55,446 bases of DNA from Gracilaria vermiculophylla (taxonomy: Eukaryota > Rhodophyta > Florideophyceae > Gracilariales > Gracilariaceae), in contig JAHNZQ020003149.1 in NCBI GenBank assembly GCA_019155205.2, positions 590,225-645,670 on the forward strand, written 5' to 3'. The notes beneath the pieces were generated by a model that worked only from the letters and a program-made list of their open reading frames with translations, was not told the DNA's origin and did not search any database. Positions 1 to 11,300 of the stretch are shown here, piece by piece (positions within the stretch are counted from its first letter, which is position 1; each line of letters opens with the position of its first letter). Both the position numbers and the translations under genes were made by a program.

Positions 1-87
1 AACGCCGTCGCCTCCGCTCCGTCATCCTCGCTGGAGACAGCACACTCATATTATCCGCTTCTACCCTGCCGTCGTTCTCCGTCTGCT

Positions 88-1104
88 ATGAACTCGCTCT
101 TTGCGATGGTGCTCCATACCTCGCCTGCATACCGTCGTTCGTTCTCTCCGTGCCTTTTGCGATGGGGTCTCGACGTGGCCCTCACCCTGGTCGGGCGTAT
201 AACCGTGGGCTGTTCCTAAAATGGCGTCCGGTCGTTCTCCTCAGGTGCTACGCTACATTCGGTCTCACTCCTTCTAGCTACGTACACCTTCGGAATGACT
301 TCTACAGCACAGGCGTCTCCGTCTCCCTCCGATCCTGAGGTTTGTCACAACTCTACCGGTGCGCCATGTCGCGCAGGGCAGCACTTCGAACTTTGTGCTA
401 CGCGGGTCTTTGTGGCTTTCCACGACAGGCGCGTCAGTCCCCTATGTTACGTCAAGGGCTACACTCACCATTTCGGACCGTAACTTCAGGCGATGAGATT
501 CCGCGCCGTAACGGAAGTAGCTTGGAACGTCCAGAAGTAGAACCGGATGGACGCCTTTCGCGCTCACTGACTCCACGATCCAGTGCACGGTGACAAAGCT
601 CCGACCACGGTGGACACTGTGACACTCCTTACCTCAGATGTGCCGAAGAGCGGGAGATCCAGGCTCAACTCCAGTTACTCCTGTTCCGGTTACTTTGGCC
701 CTGGTGGTGCAAACCTGACTGCGTGGTGTCTCTGTGCCTGTTGTGCAGCCTTGCCTAAGGAACATTCCGGTTCCCGTACCGCCGTTCCCTCCAGTGTCGC
801 CTACTCTTTTTTTTATGGCCCTCCCAACCTCCTCGGCGGTGTCTGCAGAATCCCTTTCGGAGGGCTTTGTACCAGCCGGTCCGCCGTCTGCGACTCCTTA
901 CATGGCGGTTGTCATTCCGGCCACGGAATTTCCGCTTCTGGTACACCCTTGGGCGGGCTATCCTCTGGGGCTCTGGGTGCTGCCTTCCAGGAGCTATGGC
1001 AGGCGTGCTTGGGGACAGGCCGTCTTGCTCCGGTTTCTTCTGTAGAGGCCCTGCGCGAGGCTCACAAATGGGTCAGAGAACTCCGTGAGGCCCGGGCGGA
1101 CTGA
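88..1104 (+). pseudogene. Antisense ORF (aORF) of chromovirus G1, internally deleted and frameshifted
   Basis: I do not recognise this protein. It lies between pol and the missing 3' LTR and runs opposite to gag-pol. Its reading matches the long antisense ORF of G3 (45076 to 43097). The start ATG at 88 begins MNSLFAMVLH, against MNSLLAMVLH in G3. The following block AFHDRRVS (G3 PFHDRRIS) and the block around EVAWN also match. A proline/valine-rich stretch with VPVVQP lies near 730-790. The terminal TGA at 1102-1104 falls at the same aligned position as in G3. G1 is roughly 950 bp shorter here than G3 and changes frame at least twice, so it is a broken copy. What counts as evidence for coding is the conserved start, stop and residue pattern in two diverged copies; function is unknown. 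Confidence 0.55.
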
Positions 1105-1529
1105 ACCTCGATGGCGGGTATCGAGGAAAGCCTGGCGGAGTTCTTCGAGAGCTAAACACTCACGGCGAAAGATCGCCTCGAAGTGGAGTACAAAGCGCAA
1201 TTGGGTGATCTGTAGGGGGTTAAAACCCCGGCGATGGGAGAGAGTCTCCAGTAGAGTCAGAATAAAAGATTCTTGAGTTGGAGCAGAATCTTCGTGAGCA
1301 GTAGGTGCAGTACAACGGAGCCGTGACCGTGCGCTCAGTGACACAAAGTGGCGCCGCGGGAGCGTGCCAAAAGCGGTCAGCGGCGTCCGGGAGGCAAAAA
1401 AGAATACTCCAGGTTGTAGACAGATAGTGGAGACGAAAAACAACTCCGGTTCGGGGCCCTGTCCCCCTTCTCTAAACAGAAGCGCCTATGCGGAGAGGCG
1501 CTTCCGCACCAGAGTGGCGTTGTATCTTC
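1105..1529. other. Spacer between aORF end and pol end of G1
   Basis: Non-gene segment inside G1. Translated in the aORF direction it has stops shared with the equivalent G3 segment (about 42750-43096), so the antisense frame has ended. On the minus strand an open frame of about 150 codons exists (1443-994) and a similar but shorter one exists in G3. I cannot decide whether that is residual coding or a shadow of the aORF. Confidence 0.4.
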
Positions 1530-4500
1530 TTAAAAAGTGCTCCAGGTTATGTCCCGTAGATTCCTCCGTGTCTCACTTTGAGGTGTACTCGTACCTGTGG
1601 ACGCAGTACAGTATCCTTGCGGGGATTTGTCGGTGGGAGACGATATGGTCCACTGCGCAGAAGATATCACATTGAGGAGTCATGATGGCGTCTGGAGCTT
1701 CCATCAATGGTTCACCGAAAGGTGTGATGAGGTTCTAGTATCGAACGCTGTCGGAACACCTGAGGTGGTCGGATGAAGAAGTTCTGCACGTGGTCCCTGA
1801 GGTGGGGTGGAGGGAATTCTTTAAGGGCTGGGCGTCGGGAATTTCGGTACCCTATCACGGGAGAGAACGTCTCGGAGTCCGTTTACCTCAACTGAGACAG
1901 TGTCTTTACAGGTTTCTAGGACTTTGTAAGGCCTTGAGGTGTTTGGCGATAACTTGCGCGTGACGTCCGGCGCTTCATTGGATGTCCTTCTAGGTTTGTG
2001 GAGGAAACCCTCGTGGGATTTTTTAAGTTGCGGGCCTTTCTTCACGTTCTGGTCGAAATCCTGTTAATGTCTCATCTACGAGGCGGGTGAGTCTCTCTTT
2101 TGCGAGAGATAGTGCACCTTCATTGCGCCTTAAGATGGAACGTTTTGCTTGCGCTGCTGTTAGTGCCTGTTGCCCATCCGCCGGGTGAGCCATGTCGCGT
2201 GCCGCAATGACGGTACTAAGCGGGATGCGCGAGAGCACCAGATTGAAAGGAACGGTCCACGTGAAGCGGTGGTCCAGCAGGTTGCATGAATTCGTGAGCG
2301 TGCCCACATATGTGTTCCAATCTTACTGGTGGTCCACGATGTAGTGCTTCAGCCTTGAACCGATGGTCGTGTTAGACCCCTCGGCTTGTCCGTTGGTCTG
2401 AGAGTGATAGGAAGTCATAAACAACTGCTTCATTTCTAGCATTCTGGAGATGGCGGTGTATAGCTTCGCCGGGGACTGGGCCCCTTGTCTGTAAGGAGGT
2501 ACAACGGTATCCAATATGGGTAAACCCATTGCTGCAGAAGGTTATCGGCAAATACTGTTGCAATGGTACTCCGGGGAGGGATGGTACGCTTGATCTTCGA
2601 AAAAAATCAGTGATCACGAGGATATATTGGTACCCTCGCTCTGTCTTAGGAAGAGGGCCCAGAATTTCCATGGCCACGAACTCCATAGGTCCTGAAGGTG
2701 AAAACAGAGTGAGCGAAGTCCAGTGTCTACGGATATGCCCCCTAGCGTCGGCGTACGAATAGTAATCGGTCACCGTTTGGAAGGCGTCATTAGCCATGTT
2801 CAGCAAATAGAACTCCCTGCGAATAGTGAAATACATCCGCGATCCCCCGGTGTGCCCGGCGAGGCGAGGATAGTGCGAGAGACACAGCACCCTTGCCCGT
2901 AGTTTCGTCAGGACCACCTTCTGGAGAGCTCCATCAAGGGGGCGCGGCGTACAAGCACGCCGTCCCGGTCATAATCGAATGACGATGATAAACTCCTCAC
3001 ATAGGGGAGGCTTTCTTTGCAGTACGCATCCGTACTCTGTTCCTTCAGGAACTTTGCCACTGAGATGGGGAGAACTTCATTCTTCTTCTCGACAAAAGCC
3101 ATCACCTCAGGGAGTCCACTATACCTTCCCCCAAGTTCACAGAATTCCACACATTCTTCTTCGGATCTTTCTTTCCCCTCTGGGTCTTGGATGACCAGAC
3201 ACGGGATTTGTCCTCCAAAGGTGTTCTGTCTTCTCTTACGGTGGAGATTCACGAGAGCGCGTCCGCTGCCTGGTGTTTACTGCCAGGACGGTGGAAGATA
3301 TCAAACTCGAACTCCAGGAGGCCTAGCCTACACCTTTCCAGGCGACCGGAAGCATCCGACAAGGACAGTATCCTTTTCAGTGGTGCGTGGTCCGTCCACA
3401 AGGTGAAACGCGCGCCTTCTAGGTACGGTCGTAAAAGCAAAACCGCCCACACGATGGCAAGACATTCGCGCTCCGATGTGGAATAGTTCCGTTCCGCAGG
3501 TGTGAGGCTGCGACTCCAATATCCGATGGGTTAAAGTCCACCTTCTGGTTGCTCCTGTAGGAGGGCACTTCTGACCTGGTACCTACAGGCGTCAGTGTCC
3601 AGCACCATTCGGCAGTGCCGCTTCGGAAGTACCAAGATCGGTGGTTCTATTAATCTCCTCTTCCGGGTGTCAAAGGCTTCAAACTCCTCGTCTGTCAAGA
3701 TAGCCACCTGTGTCGGCTTTTCATTCTCCAGGAGGCAATTTTAGCGGCACCGCTATACGGAAGAAGTTCGGTACAAACCTCCGGAATACATAACACGACC
3801 CTAGGAAGGAGCGGTAATCCGTCTGGTTAGTGGGAGGGAGAGCTTCGTTGATGGCGTCCTGAGTCTTTCTGGAAACCTGTAGGCGGCTTGGGAGCACAAC
3901 ATGCCTTGGGTAGTCCACCGAATACTTGAAAAAGAAACATTTCCCCAGCCTCAAGGTGAGTCCAGCATCCTTTAGGAGTTGGAGCACGTGCTTCTAAAGA
4001 ATAAAGTGCTCCTCCACGCTGCGGGAGTATATGATAACATCATCGATATACACCAAGGCGTCCTGCCACTCTACAATTGATAGGATAATGCCCACCGCTC
4101 GTTGGCACGTAGCGGGTGCATTCTGCAATTTAAATGGCATCCTTAGTAATCTGAAGATCCTACAGAGCGAGTTAAACGTTGTCTTATCCTTATCTGTGTC
4201 GTCCATCTCAATCTGCCAGTAGCAGCTGTTGGCATCCAGTGTGGAGAAAACCGATGCATCGGCTAAGGAGTCAATACATCTATCCATGCGAGTTACCGGG
4301 TACAAATCGCGTACCGTCACCTCGTTTAAGCGTCTGCAGTCAATACAGAACCTTTAGGAGCGATAGTTTTTCTTGACAAACACCACCGGGGAGACCAATT
4401 TGGAATTGTCAGCCTCGATAACGCCTTTCCCCAGCATCCGGGTGACCTCATTGCATTTGAAATCGCGCGCATGAAGACCGGCCCTCCTCGGGAGTTGATG

Positions 4501-5509
4501 TACCGGTTTTGCATCGGATATAAGCTGGATCCTGTGCTTGGCCAGGCTGACCTGACCCAGGCGACCAGATTACATGTACTCAAAGGCGGATGGCATCTCC
4601 ACTATCCTATTTCGATACCCTTCGAAATCCTCACCAATTTGGAGCTTCTCCTGCCAAAGGGCAGAATTCTTTTCCTATAGAGCCGTGGAAGTCGCTTTTG
4701 TCTCCATGGTGCAAAATTGCATCGCGGTTTGCAAGGTCTTTCAAATGAAGAAGATGAGCCAGTCCTGCTGGGGCGCGGAGTGCCAGTTCGAAAACAATTC
4801 CTTTCTGGAGCCGTAACGGTGACTCCTTGAGGTTAGCGAGCACGACCCTGAAGGGAATGTTCGGTATTACTTCGATAACACCGTTCGCCATCATGGAGTG
4901 CTGCTTCGTCGTCAGGTGTATACTCCCCTGTAGGAATGTAAGGCCAGATGCAGAGGTCTGCACCCAGACTTCGGTCTGACTCCTCGCGGGTATTTCGATG
5001 CTCTTCACCACTCGGAGCTTATTTTACTGCGTCTCCTTTGGAAGATTACCCATGTGGTGCGCGTTGGCTTCCGATCCTGGAGATGCGGACACGACACCTA
5101 CAGGGGCGGCGTCGTGAAACGTCACCTTCCGGAGGTGTGCGAGTATTGCACATACATACCGATCTACTGAGGAAGTGCCCAATATGCATTGTGCGGCCAA
5201 GATGGTCGCCCCGAGGAACCACACTTTCACCTTTACGAAGCCCAATCGGAGGTACAGGGGGATTGCGCCGAGGATGGTCAATGCTCGTCGCAACGCATCG
5301 CGTACCGCCGGGAGCTTGCCAGTACCCAAGGAGCCGAGAGCAGACCGCGGGGGCACATCGGCGTGCACCAGATTGTGGCCAGCTCCGGTATCGAGGATAG
5401 CGCGCATCGTGGTGGAGGTGAGCAGGAGAAATCCTATAGAGGCGAATAACTTGTAATTCTCTCGGCAGAGTGTGAAAATAGAATCCTCAAAGGCGTTGAA
5501 TGGGTCCAA
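1530..5509 (-). pseudogene. pol: G1 pol: protease, RT, RNase H, integrase, chromodomain remnant (broken)
   Basis: The polyprotein would copy and insert the retrotransposon. From its N-terminus it shows an aspartic protease with DTGA (5392-5381, motif intact), a linker, a reverse transcriptase with YIDDV at 4050-4036 and upstream LPV-type and WQIEMDD blocks, and an RNase H with FTLWTDHAPLK (within 3452-3249). Next come an integrase with a zinc-finger region and DDE core, and a C-terminal chromodomain-like remnant (VDHIVSHR near 1653). Damage: several frameshifts and stops split it into pieces. The integrase zinc-finger CxxC reads YYSY where G3 keeps CYSC. The first integrase Asp reads as Glu (AMEILG near 2667). 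The protease and RT active sites survive, so decay has been piecemeal. Confidence 0.85.
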
Positions 5510-8317
5510 TGTGAGTGGTAGAGCCGCGGATTCTGCGTCGATGGAGCAGACGGCTTCTACCCCTTTCCTAGAGGTGACCTCCTTGGAGCTGAGGCTCGAT
5601 GGTAAGGAGCCACGCGGAGCCTCTACGCATGGCTCAAAGGGTTTTCTTGGTTGGAGAGGGGATGAGTTCCAGTTGGGGACGCCTTCTGCGGTTGTGCATC
5701 GCGATGCGACGTGGTCTCTTGATGTGCAGCCGGCTTGGACACCAGCACCTGCGTTGCGGGTGCAAGTGGCAGTAGGACAGGCAGCACTCCCAGTGGAGCA
5801 CGGAAACCGTAGTTTCCTCGAGGGGAGCGGATGTCACCATACGCGGTTCGATAACTTCCGCTCTCTGTTGGTATGTCCTTCAGGTCCTGAAATTTTTTTT
5901 CCCGTTCCTGCAGGATGGCGGCCCTCACTGCCGGGGTGAGAGTCGCCCTGTGCACTGGCTCTCGAGATAAGCAAATCCTGCAAGGCGGCTGGTAGCCCGG
6001 AGGATTTGCAAATCGGACACTCCGGTAGGATCCTGCCGAGGCGTACGAAGTGGGAGACGAGGGTGTCCTCGTCCTAGACGGTGCTCCCTGAGAGGAGGCT
6101 TATGGGAGGGCAAGGGCCTCTTGCTCTCCTACGAGCGTGAGCTCGTCGACCTCCGCCGAGGTGCTAGAGTCCAACGTCAGGGTGGATGCCCGACGGTTCC
6201 TTGAGGCCGCCGGTTTGTCCTTAAGTGGAGTATAGCTGCGGCGAGCGGCACGGTGGGTATTCCCATAGGATTCCGCGAAACGGGCTAGCTCCGTGTAGGA
6301 GGTCTTTGGGTGCGTTGTCAAGTGCTTACACCCCCTGGCGCGGATCGAGGGAAGGAGTCCCTCGACAAACAACGACTTCAACCGCCGTTCGGAGTACACA
6401 TTCCTACACCGTAGGGCCTTGGTCCGCAGCTTCTGTGAGAACTCCGCCTCGTTCATTTCGGTGTTCTGCCTATAGGAGGTGACTTCAGCATCGGCATCGG
6501 CTATCACCTCGTCCGCGGCGTACCTTCTAAGGAGCAAATGGACTGCCCCCGGGTACATCGTCAAGATCTCCGTTCCAGGATCGTCCACAATGCTGCTCTC
6601 CCCCGTGAGGCGTAGCTGCACCAGCGAGTGCGCTTGGCCTGCGAGGTAGAACTAAAAGCACCATACGGCGGCACCTTCATGGACACCATTGGTTTTACAC
6701 GCTGAACGGAAGCGCGTAAGAAAATTCAACACAGAGATGGGGTCTTCCCCTGAGAAGTAGTGCTTCTTCATTTGAATATCCATGCGGCGCTGGATCCTCG
6801 TGAGTCGTTTAGCGACCGATGTGTCGTAAAGAGTGGAGCGATCATTCAAACTGTAGGTGTCATAATCCACCACTTTGGCGAAAGGGTCGTTAAGCGGGAC
6901 AACCTTTCCGACTCTTCTGCTTTTTTCCATGGGAGGTATACTGTCCTCCAAGATGGAGCTGCTTACGGATTCGGAGTCTGAGCTTCTCTCCAAATCGGTG
7001 TCTTGCTTTCTTCTTTTCTCCCTCCGTTTCTCTCGGCGTCTTTCCTTGAGGTGGTCTGGGTTACTGACGATACCCCCGTTATCGCGATCCACCTGAGGAG
7101 TATCCTGTCCTTCTCCGCCGGGCGTTAGGTCCAGACGGTGCATAGCAAGATTCCTGAGGTTGTCCCGTTTCCCTGCGGCAGTATCCTTTCCTCCTCTGGC
7201 GTAGGGGGTGGCAGTATCCTTTCCTTCTCTGCCCGGGGTCACCTTAGGTGTTGATAGAGGGAATTTCTCCTGTACGGATGAATATCTTTGAAACGCCGCT
7301 GCGGGGAGCAGCTGCGCAGTTTGGGAGCGAACCTCAGCACGAATAACATCTGAGATCACCTCGAGGAAAGGATCTGAATCCAGCAAAGCATCCACAACAC
7401 GGTGAGCGCTCTCCGTTGCGATTTACTCCATAAGGGCGTGGCGGCGCGCTCCAGAGTGGACTTCAACACCTGCAGGTATTCTTTCGAACAGCTCTTGTGA
7501 AAGCAAATCTGTAATGCGCGGGGCCAGCGACTCCAGGAGGGAGTTAGCCTACGTGTGCTCCCGTCCCTGTTGTGGTACTGTCAGCCCTCCTGTCCAGGTA
7601 GTATAGCACAACGTCCGTTAGGAGTTTTTGTTGACTCCAAAGGCGCGTATTCCTGAAGGTGGTCTACGGTATCCGCTGTCGCGAGCCGGGGGAATTCTGA
7701 AAGGGATCTGCAAACACCAAGCGGAGGGGGAGGTTCACTGGGCGGACAATGCTCCTACAGGCGCTGCTATGATGCGTCCTGGGGATCGGCGGCTTAGAAA
7801 CCTGCGCGAATAGACAAGAGACTCCAACCGGAAAATGTAGAAGAAGACTCAAGGGTGCTTGTCTTTACTTCCCCAGAGGTGGAGCTCAACCGGCAGCTTA
7901 AATATCTAGCCGGGAGCCCACCTCGGCAGGTCGCACTACTGTGCTAATTACCTGCATAAAATATCTAAAATAAATAATAAATTCTACCGTACCTTAAGGA
8001 TACTGTAGCGCACGCGGACAATATTATGCACCACGTGGCCCAGCTAATAAATTACGAACCCTCCTTAGGAATATTATGCCTTAAGGCCAAACCACCATAT
8101 TTCCGTAGGAGCCACTGTACTACACCTGTAGCTCCTAAGGTGGCGGCTGCGATGCCGTGTGCGGTTTTTTAACCTCCACATCGGCGTTCTCCAGAGATGT
8201 CGCGAATGATTCTGCTTGCCTCCGATCATGCATTCTCCTAAGGCGATTCCTGAAACGCTCCACGGAGGAGCCAGGACTTCAAAGGAAACTTTCAAGGTCC
8301 TCCAGTGTGGCGGCCAT
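5510..8317 (-). pseudogene. gag: G1 gag, split by a solo LTR
   Basis: Structural protein gene of the element. The start ATG is at 8317, matching MAATLED at G4 position 54354. The N-terminal part ends at a codon for Gln near 8130 and resumes at about 7565 after the solo LTR. Joined readings follow the uninterrupted G4 gag (HALxE, SDPFLEVISDVI). A capsid-like region follows (QMKKHYFSGEDPISVLNFL near 6770-6720, then a helical segment to about 6100) with a Lys/Arg/Ser-rich linker (KERRREKRREKRRK). A nucleocapsid remnant near 6000-5960 has CRICLSREPVHR, so the zinc knuckle is incomplete. Stops and frameshifts occur. The protein would assemble particles and bind element RNA. Confidence 0.8.
7571..8124 (-). 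mobile_element. Solo LTR of the G1/G3/G4 family inserted in G1 gag
   Basis: 554 bp, reading on the minus strand from TGTAGTACAG (8124) to GTACCACA (7571), with TG...CA ends. It is flanked by the direct repeat CCTGT at 7566-7570 and 8125-8129, a 5-bp target duplication. Removing LTR plus one repeat restores gag homology with G4. It contains the palindrome CCACGTGG at 8031-8038. A solo LTR is what remains after recombination between the two LTRs of a full insertion. Confidence 0.93.
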
Positions 8318-8569
8318 CTCCTGGGAAGCGCTGCGCATGCTGCGCCCATCGACGGCGTCGGTTGCTTGAGGATCTTGTAGGTAGGTTTGCATTGGATGTT
8401 CTGAGGGGTTTATAAAGGAGTAGTTCGGGGATGATTTTCTTCCACTTCCGAATCATCCTAAGGAAAAATTCCACTGTTGGGGTTTAGTCGTTGCAAACTA
8501 GAAACGCGGCTCTGCTGCAACTTTTGCGATTACTTTAGGAACTGTGACCTTCAAAGTCGGGAGACCAGT
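8318..8569 (-). other. G1 leader between 5' LTR and gag, with primer-binding site at 8556-8567
   Basis: Untranslated leader of about 250 bp. On the minus strand TGGTCTCCCGAC starts two bases after the LTR end (8567-8556). It begins with TGG, as expected for pairing with a tRNA 3' CCA end, and the same motif follows the LTRs of G3 and G4 (one base changed in each). I do not assign the primer tRNA. Confidence 0.7.
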
Positions 8570-9126
8570 TGTGGTACTGTCAGTTATCCTTCCGAGGTAG
8601 TAGAGCACAACGTCCGTTAGGAGTTTTTGTTGACTCCAAAGGTGCGTGTTCCTGAAGGTGGTCTCCGGTATCCGCTGTCGCGAGCCGGGGGAACTCTTAA
8701 AGGGGATCCGCAAACACGAAGCGAAGGGGGAGGTTTACAGGGCGGACAATGCTCCTACAGGCGCTGCTATGATGCGACCTGGGGATCGGCGCCTTAGAAA
8801 CATGAGGATGATCGACGAGAGTCTCCAACCGGAAAAGTAGGTGAGGACTCAAGGGTGCTTGTCTTTACTTCCCCAGAGAAGGAGCTCAACCGGCCGATTA
8901 AGTATCAAATCTGGAGCCCGCCTCGGCAGGTCTCAGTACTGTAGTAATTACCTGCGCAAAATTAACTAAAATAAATAATAATTCTACAGTCCCTTGAAGA
9001 TAATGTAGCGCACGCGGGCAGAATTATGCACCACGTGGCTCAGTCAGTTAACATACGAGCCCTCCTTAGGAGTGTTATACCATACGGCCACACCACGATT
9101 TTTCCCTTGGGAGCCACAGTACTACA
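8570..9126 (-). repeat. 5' LTR of G1
   Basis: 557 bp LTR on the minus strand, starting TGTAGTACTGTGG at 9126 and ending GTACCACA at 8570. It is clearly homologous to the LTRs at 7571-8124, 22498-23050, 35775-36644, 45473-46026 and 53550-54101. It carries the palindrome CCACGTGG (9031-9038) about 88 bp from its start and an AT-rich TATA-like stretch about 60 bp further in, where a promoter would be expected. G1 transcription would start here. Confidence 0.92.
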
Positions 9127-9489
9127 GCTTGCCAGAGCTATACCAATCGCGTGGACTCTAGTAGAGAAAGACATCGAACGTTCTCGCGGTGCTTACGCAG
9201 TTACGGACTATAACACCACACTTTGTAAAGGAAATATATAATTTCAACAAACTTCAGACTAGCCTGACTTGTCGAAATGGTTTATTAACGACTTTCGAAA
9301 ACGAAACACAAATGGAGTCACAAAAAAGGTCTCTATGCCTATCAAAATGCAGTTCTTAGAAGAAGCAAAACATGAATAGAAATCTTTAAGAGCAATCCTT
9401 TTCCGCAAAAGCTCTAAAACATGATCTCAATTTAAGCTTATCTGTTTCAATAATCACGAAAACTATTCACGCTACAAAATTTTCGAATA

Positions 9490-10175
9490 CAAGAAAAGAA
9501 AAGTTGCTTCTTTAATAACTGAAAATCATCGTTGTAAGCGTCTAAGATGGGCTATAAAATACATTACATTTTATACATATGTTGTGTGATGAGGGTAAAA
9601 AATAGGACGACGAAGCGTCTAATGGAGCCGGTTGATAAGGGCAAAATTATTTCTGGCATGATTTTCGTCAAGAAAAGAGATCATTTTCTATTTAGAAAAC
9701 TAAAAGACTTTTTTGCAGAGACTGGAGTTTTTTGTATATAACAAACGTCTTTTAGTTTTTGTTGAAGACAATCTGAAATCCGACGGCTTCTTGAAGATCT
9801 TGAAGTCACATAAACTGTATTTTACACAATTATACACACTTTTTATGCGGAATGCGGAACAGGTTATATTGCAACATAATAACGCAACTATACACATATC
9901 AAAACCTTTTAAATGACGGTTTGATAAAAAATGAATTCAGTTATTGGACATTCCAGCAAATACCTCTGATTTGAATCCTATGAAAATCTTTACAGTTTTT
10001 TAGGCTACCAGTTTTATGCTAATTAATGTCAGTATGAAACAATTATCTACTTCAATTCCGTTTTATTAGAAGAATGATAGAAACTTCATATGTAAAGTAG
10101 ATGCTAATAATCTTTAGTCATTGCATGTCACGTCGTTTTATGGCAGTCATGAAAGTCAAGGGGAAGAAACCCATG
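9490..10175 (+). pseudogene. Tc1/mariner transposase remnant (dead)
   Basis: Heavily broken reading of a DD34E-type transposase. The fragment near 9491-9562 resembles the KHKxxRLxWA region. NLKSDGFLKILKSH follows at about 9770-9810. LQHNNATIHIS at 9867-9900 matches the QDNAPxH block with the catalytic Asp changed to Asn. SDLNPMKI near 9968-9988 matches PDLNPIEN with the catalytic Glu changed to Lys. The C-terminal SMSRRFMAVMKVKG (about 10126-10165) matches the usual SMPxRxxAVIxxKG ending. Two of three catalytic acids are lost and the first was not found. Inverted termini were not identified. The upstream stretch 9127-9489 is AT-rich with no recognisable gene; it may hold the lost N-terminal helix-turn-helix. 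Confidence 0.7.
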
Positions 10176-11077
10176 CATAAAAGTTATTGTTTTATTGTAT
10201 TGTGTATAAACAAGAAATGCGTACGTTTATTTTTGGCGAATAGTGAGTTCAGTTTTTTCAGCTTTATGATAAAGGTTGAAGACAAAGGAGCTTCTCCGAG
10301 AAAATATTTTTTGCTGATGTATAGAAACATCACATTTGGAGCGTGTTGTGGCCGTCTGTATTTTTTTGACAACTGTACTTCAGTCCATGCGGAGGAGCGA
10401 CAGGCTGAGTCACACGTGGCAGAGGTTGTGTAATAACACTGCTCGCTGGAAGGGCCCAGGAGAGGCGGAGCACTCACGTGATGGGTGGCGAAGCGAGGGG
10501 CACGAAATGCTCAGACGATTGGCGGGGCAGACTTCCATCCGCAAGCTGCGGACAGCCGGCGCGCACAGCAGCAGATAGAAAGGCGCGCTCCCCACAGAGA
10601 GCCGCCGGGTATAGCGCAACGCGCCACGTGGCACGCGCACGTTTGCTTGTGTTGTTGCGCGCCGCGCAACGGCGCGACGAAGGCTTGCGCACCAGCGGGC
10701 GCGAAGCCGCACGCAGCGGCGGCGCGCGGCGCAACAGCTCCGCGCTGCTCGGTCGGCGACGTGCGCAACAGCCAATGGCGCCGCGCGCGCGGCCCACCGC
10801 AGGCGCGTCCGCACTGCCTCGCGCCGCGCCTCTTTCGCTCGCGCCCACGCGCGTCATGTGTGGCTGTGCTTCCGTTGCGCTCGCATACACGCGCCTCATT
10901 TCCAACGGCGAAAGAGAGCCTCTGTGAAGGTTTTAGTCCACGGCGATTCGCAGCGCGCTGCGCTTCATCTCCTCATGCCCTCCACACCCCGCCTCATCCC
11001 ACCATCGCAACCCTTAACGCCGCCACCGTCCATGCGCGCTCTCCTCGTCTCCACTCCCCCGTCTCGTTCGCCATCCG
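10176..11077 (+). other. Spacer, then GC-rich upstream region of the urea carboxylase gene
   Basis: 10176-10430 is AT-rich without a gene. From about 10440 to 10900 the sequence becomes very GC-rich with many CG dinucleotides (CGCGCGC runs), unlike the rest of the window. Long open frames occur on both strands here but are Ala/Arg-rich and overlap one another, as expected of GC-rich non-coding DNA. GCCAATGG near 10770 resembles a CCAAT box. I read this as the distal promoter or CpG-island-like start region of the downstream gene. Confidence 0.5.
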
Positions 11078-11084
11078 TATAAAA
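11078..11084 (+). promoter_or_regulatory. TATA box of the urea carboxylase gene
   Basis: TATAAAA lies 217 bp before the ATG at 11301. Transcription would start near 11110 and leave a 5' UTR of about 190 bases. It is the only strong TATA motif in an otherwise GC-rich stretch and is correctly oriented. Confidence 0.6.
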
Positions 11085-11300
11085 CCGCGCCCCGCGTCCT
11101 GTATTCATGCCACCGTCTTTATTCAGTCAGCTACCTTTCAGCAGACATCTTTACCCGTTGCTTTTCCCCTCTTGTTCCGCGTCGCGCGCTCTCCCGCCCG
11201 CGCGCAACACCACACATTGTTTCACCCCTCACGCGCGTCGTTCGTGTAAGCTCCGCGCAAGTGCACCCGGCTTGTAAGCGGGCGACGTAAGCAATCCGCC

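Larger units (their letters stand above)
1..9126 (-). mobile_element. Ty3/gypsy chromovirus G1, 5' part and body; 3' LTR lies outside the window
   Basis: Read on the minus strand, the element runs 5' LTR (9126-8570), primer-binding site, gag, protease, reverse transcriptase, RNase H, integrase and chromodomain remnant. It then carries a segment with an ORF in the opposite direction (plus strand, 88-1104). The 3' LTR must lie left of position 1. The order PR-RT-RH-INT is the Ty3/gypsy order, and the chromodomain-like end marks a chromovirus. G3 (35775-46026) and G4 (53550-end) are the same family. All coding parts are interrupted, so the copy is inactive. A solo LTR (7571-8124) sits in gag. 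The 5' LTR is followed by GCTTG at 9127-9131, which should recur beyond the missing 3' LTR if the insertion is simple. Confidence 0.9.

Noticed and set aside
994..1443. Sense-strand ORF of about 150 codons after G1 pol, similar in G3
   Set aside because: It overlaps the aORF end and the shared spacer. Similarity between copies is expected from DNA homology alone, and it lies after the chromodomain stop. Kept only as an open question in the spacer entry.
10474..11249. Overlapping open frames of 130-254 codons on both strands upstream of the urea carboxylase
   Set aside because: Ala/Arg-rich, mutually overlapping, no motif, and the TATA box lies inside them; they are a by-product of very high GC.
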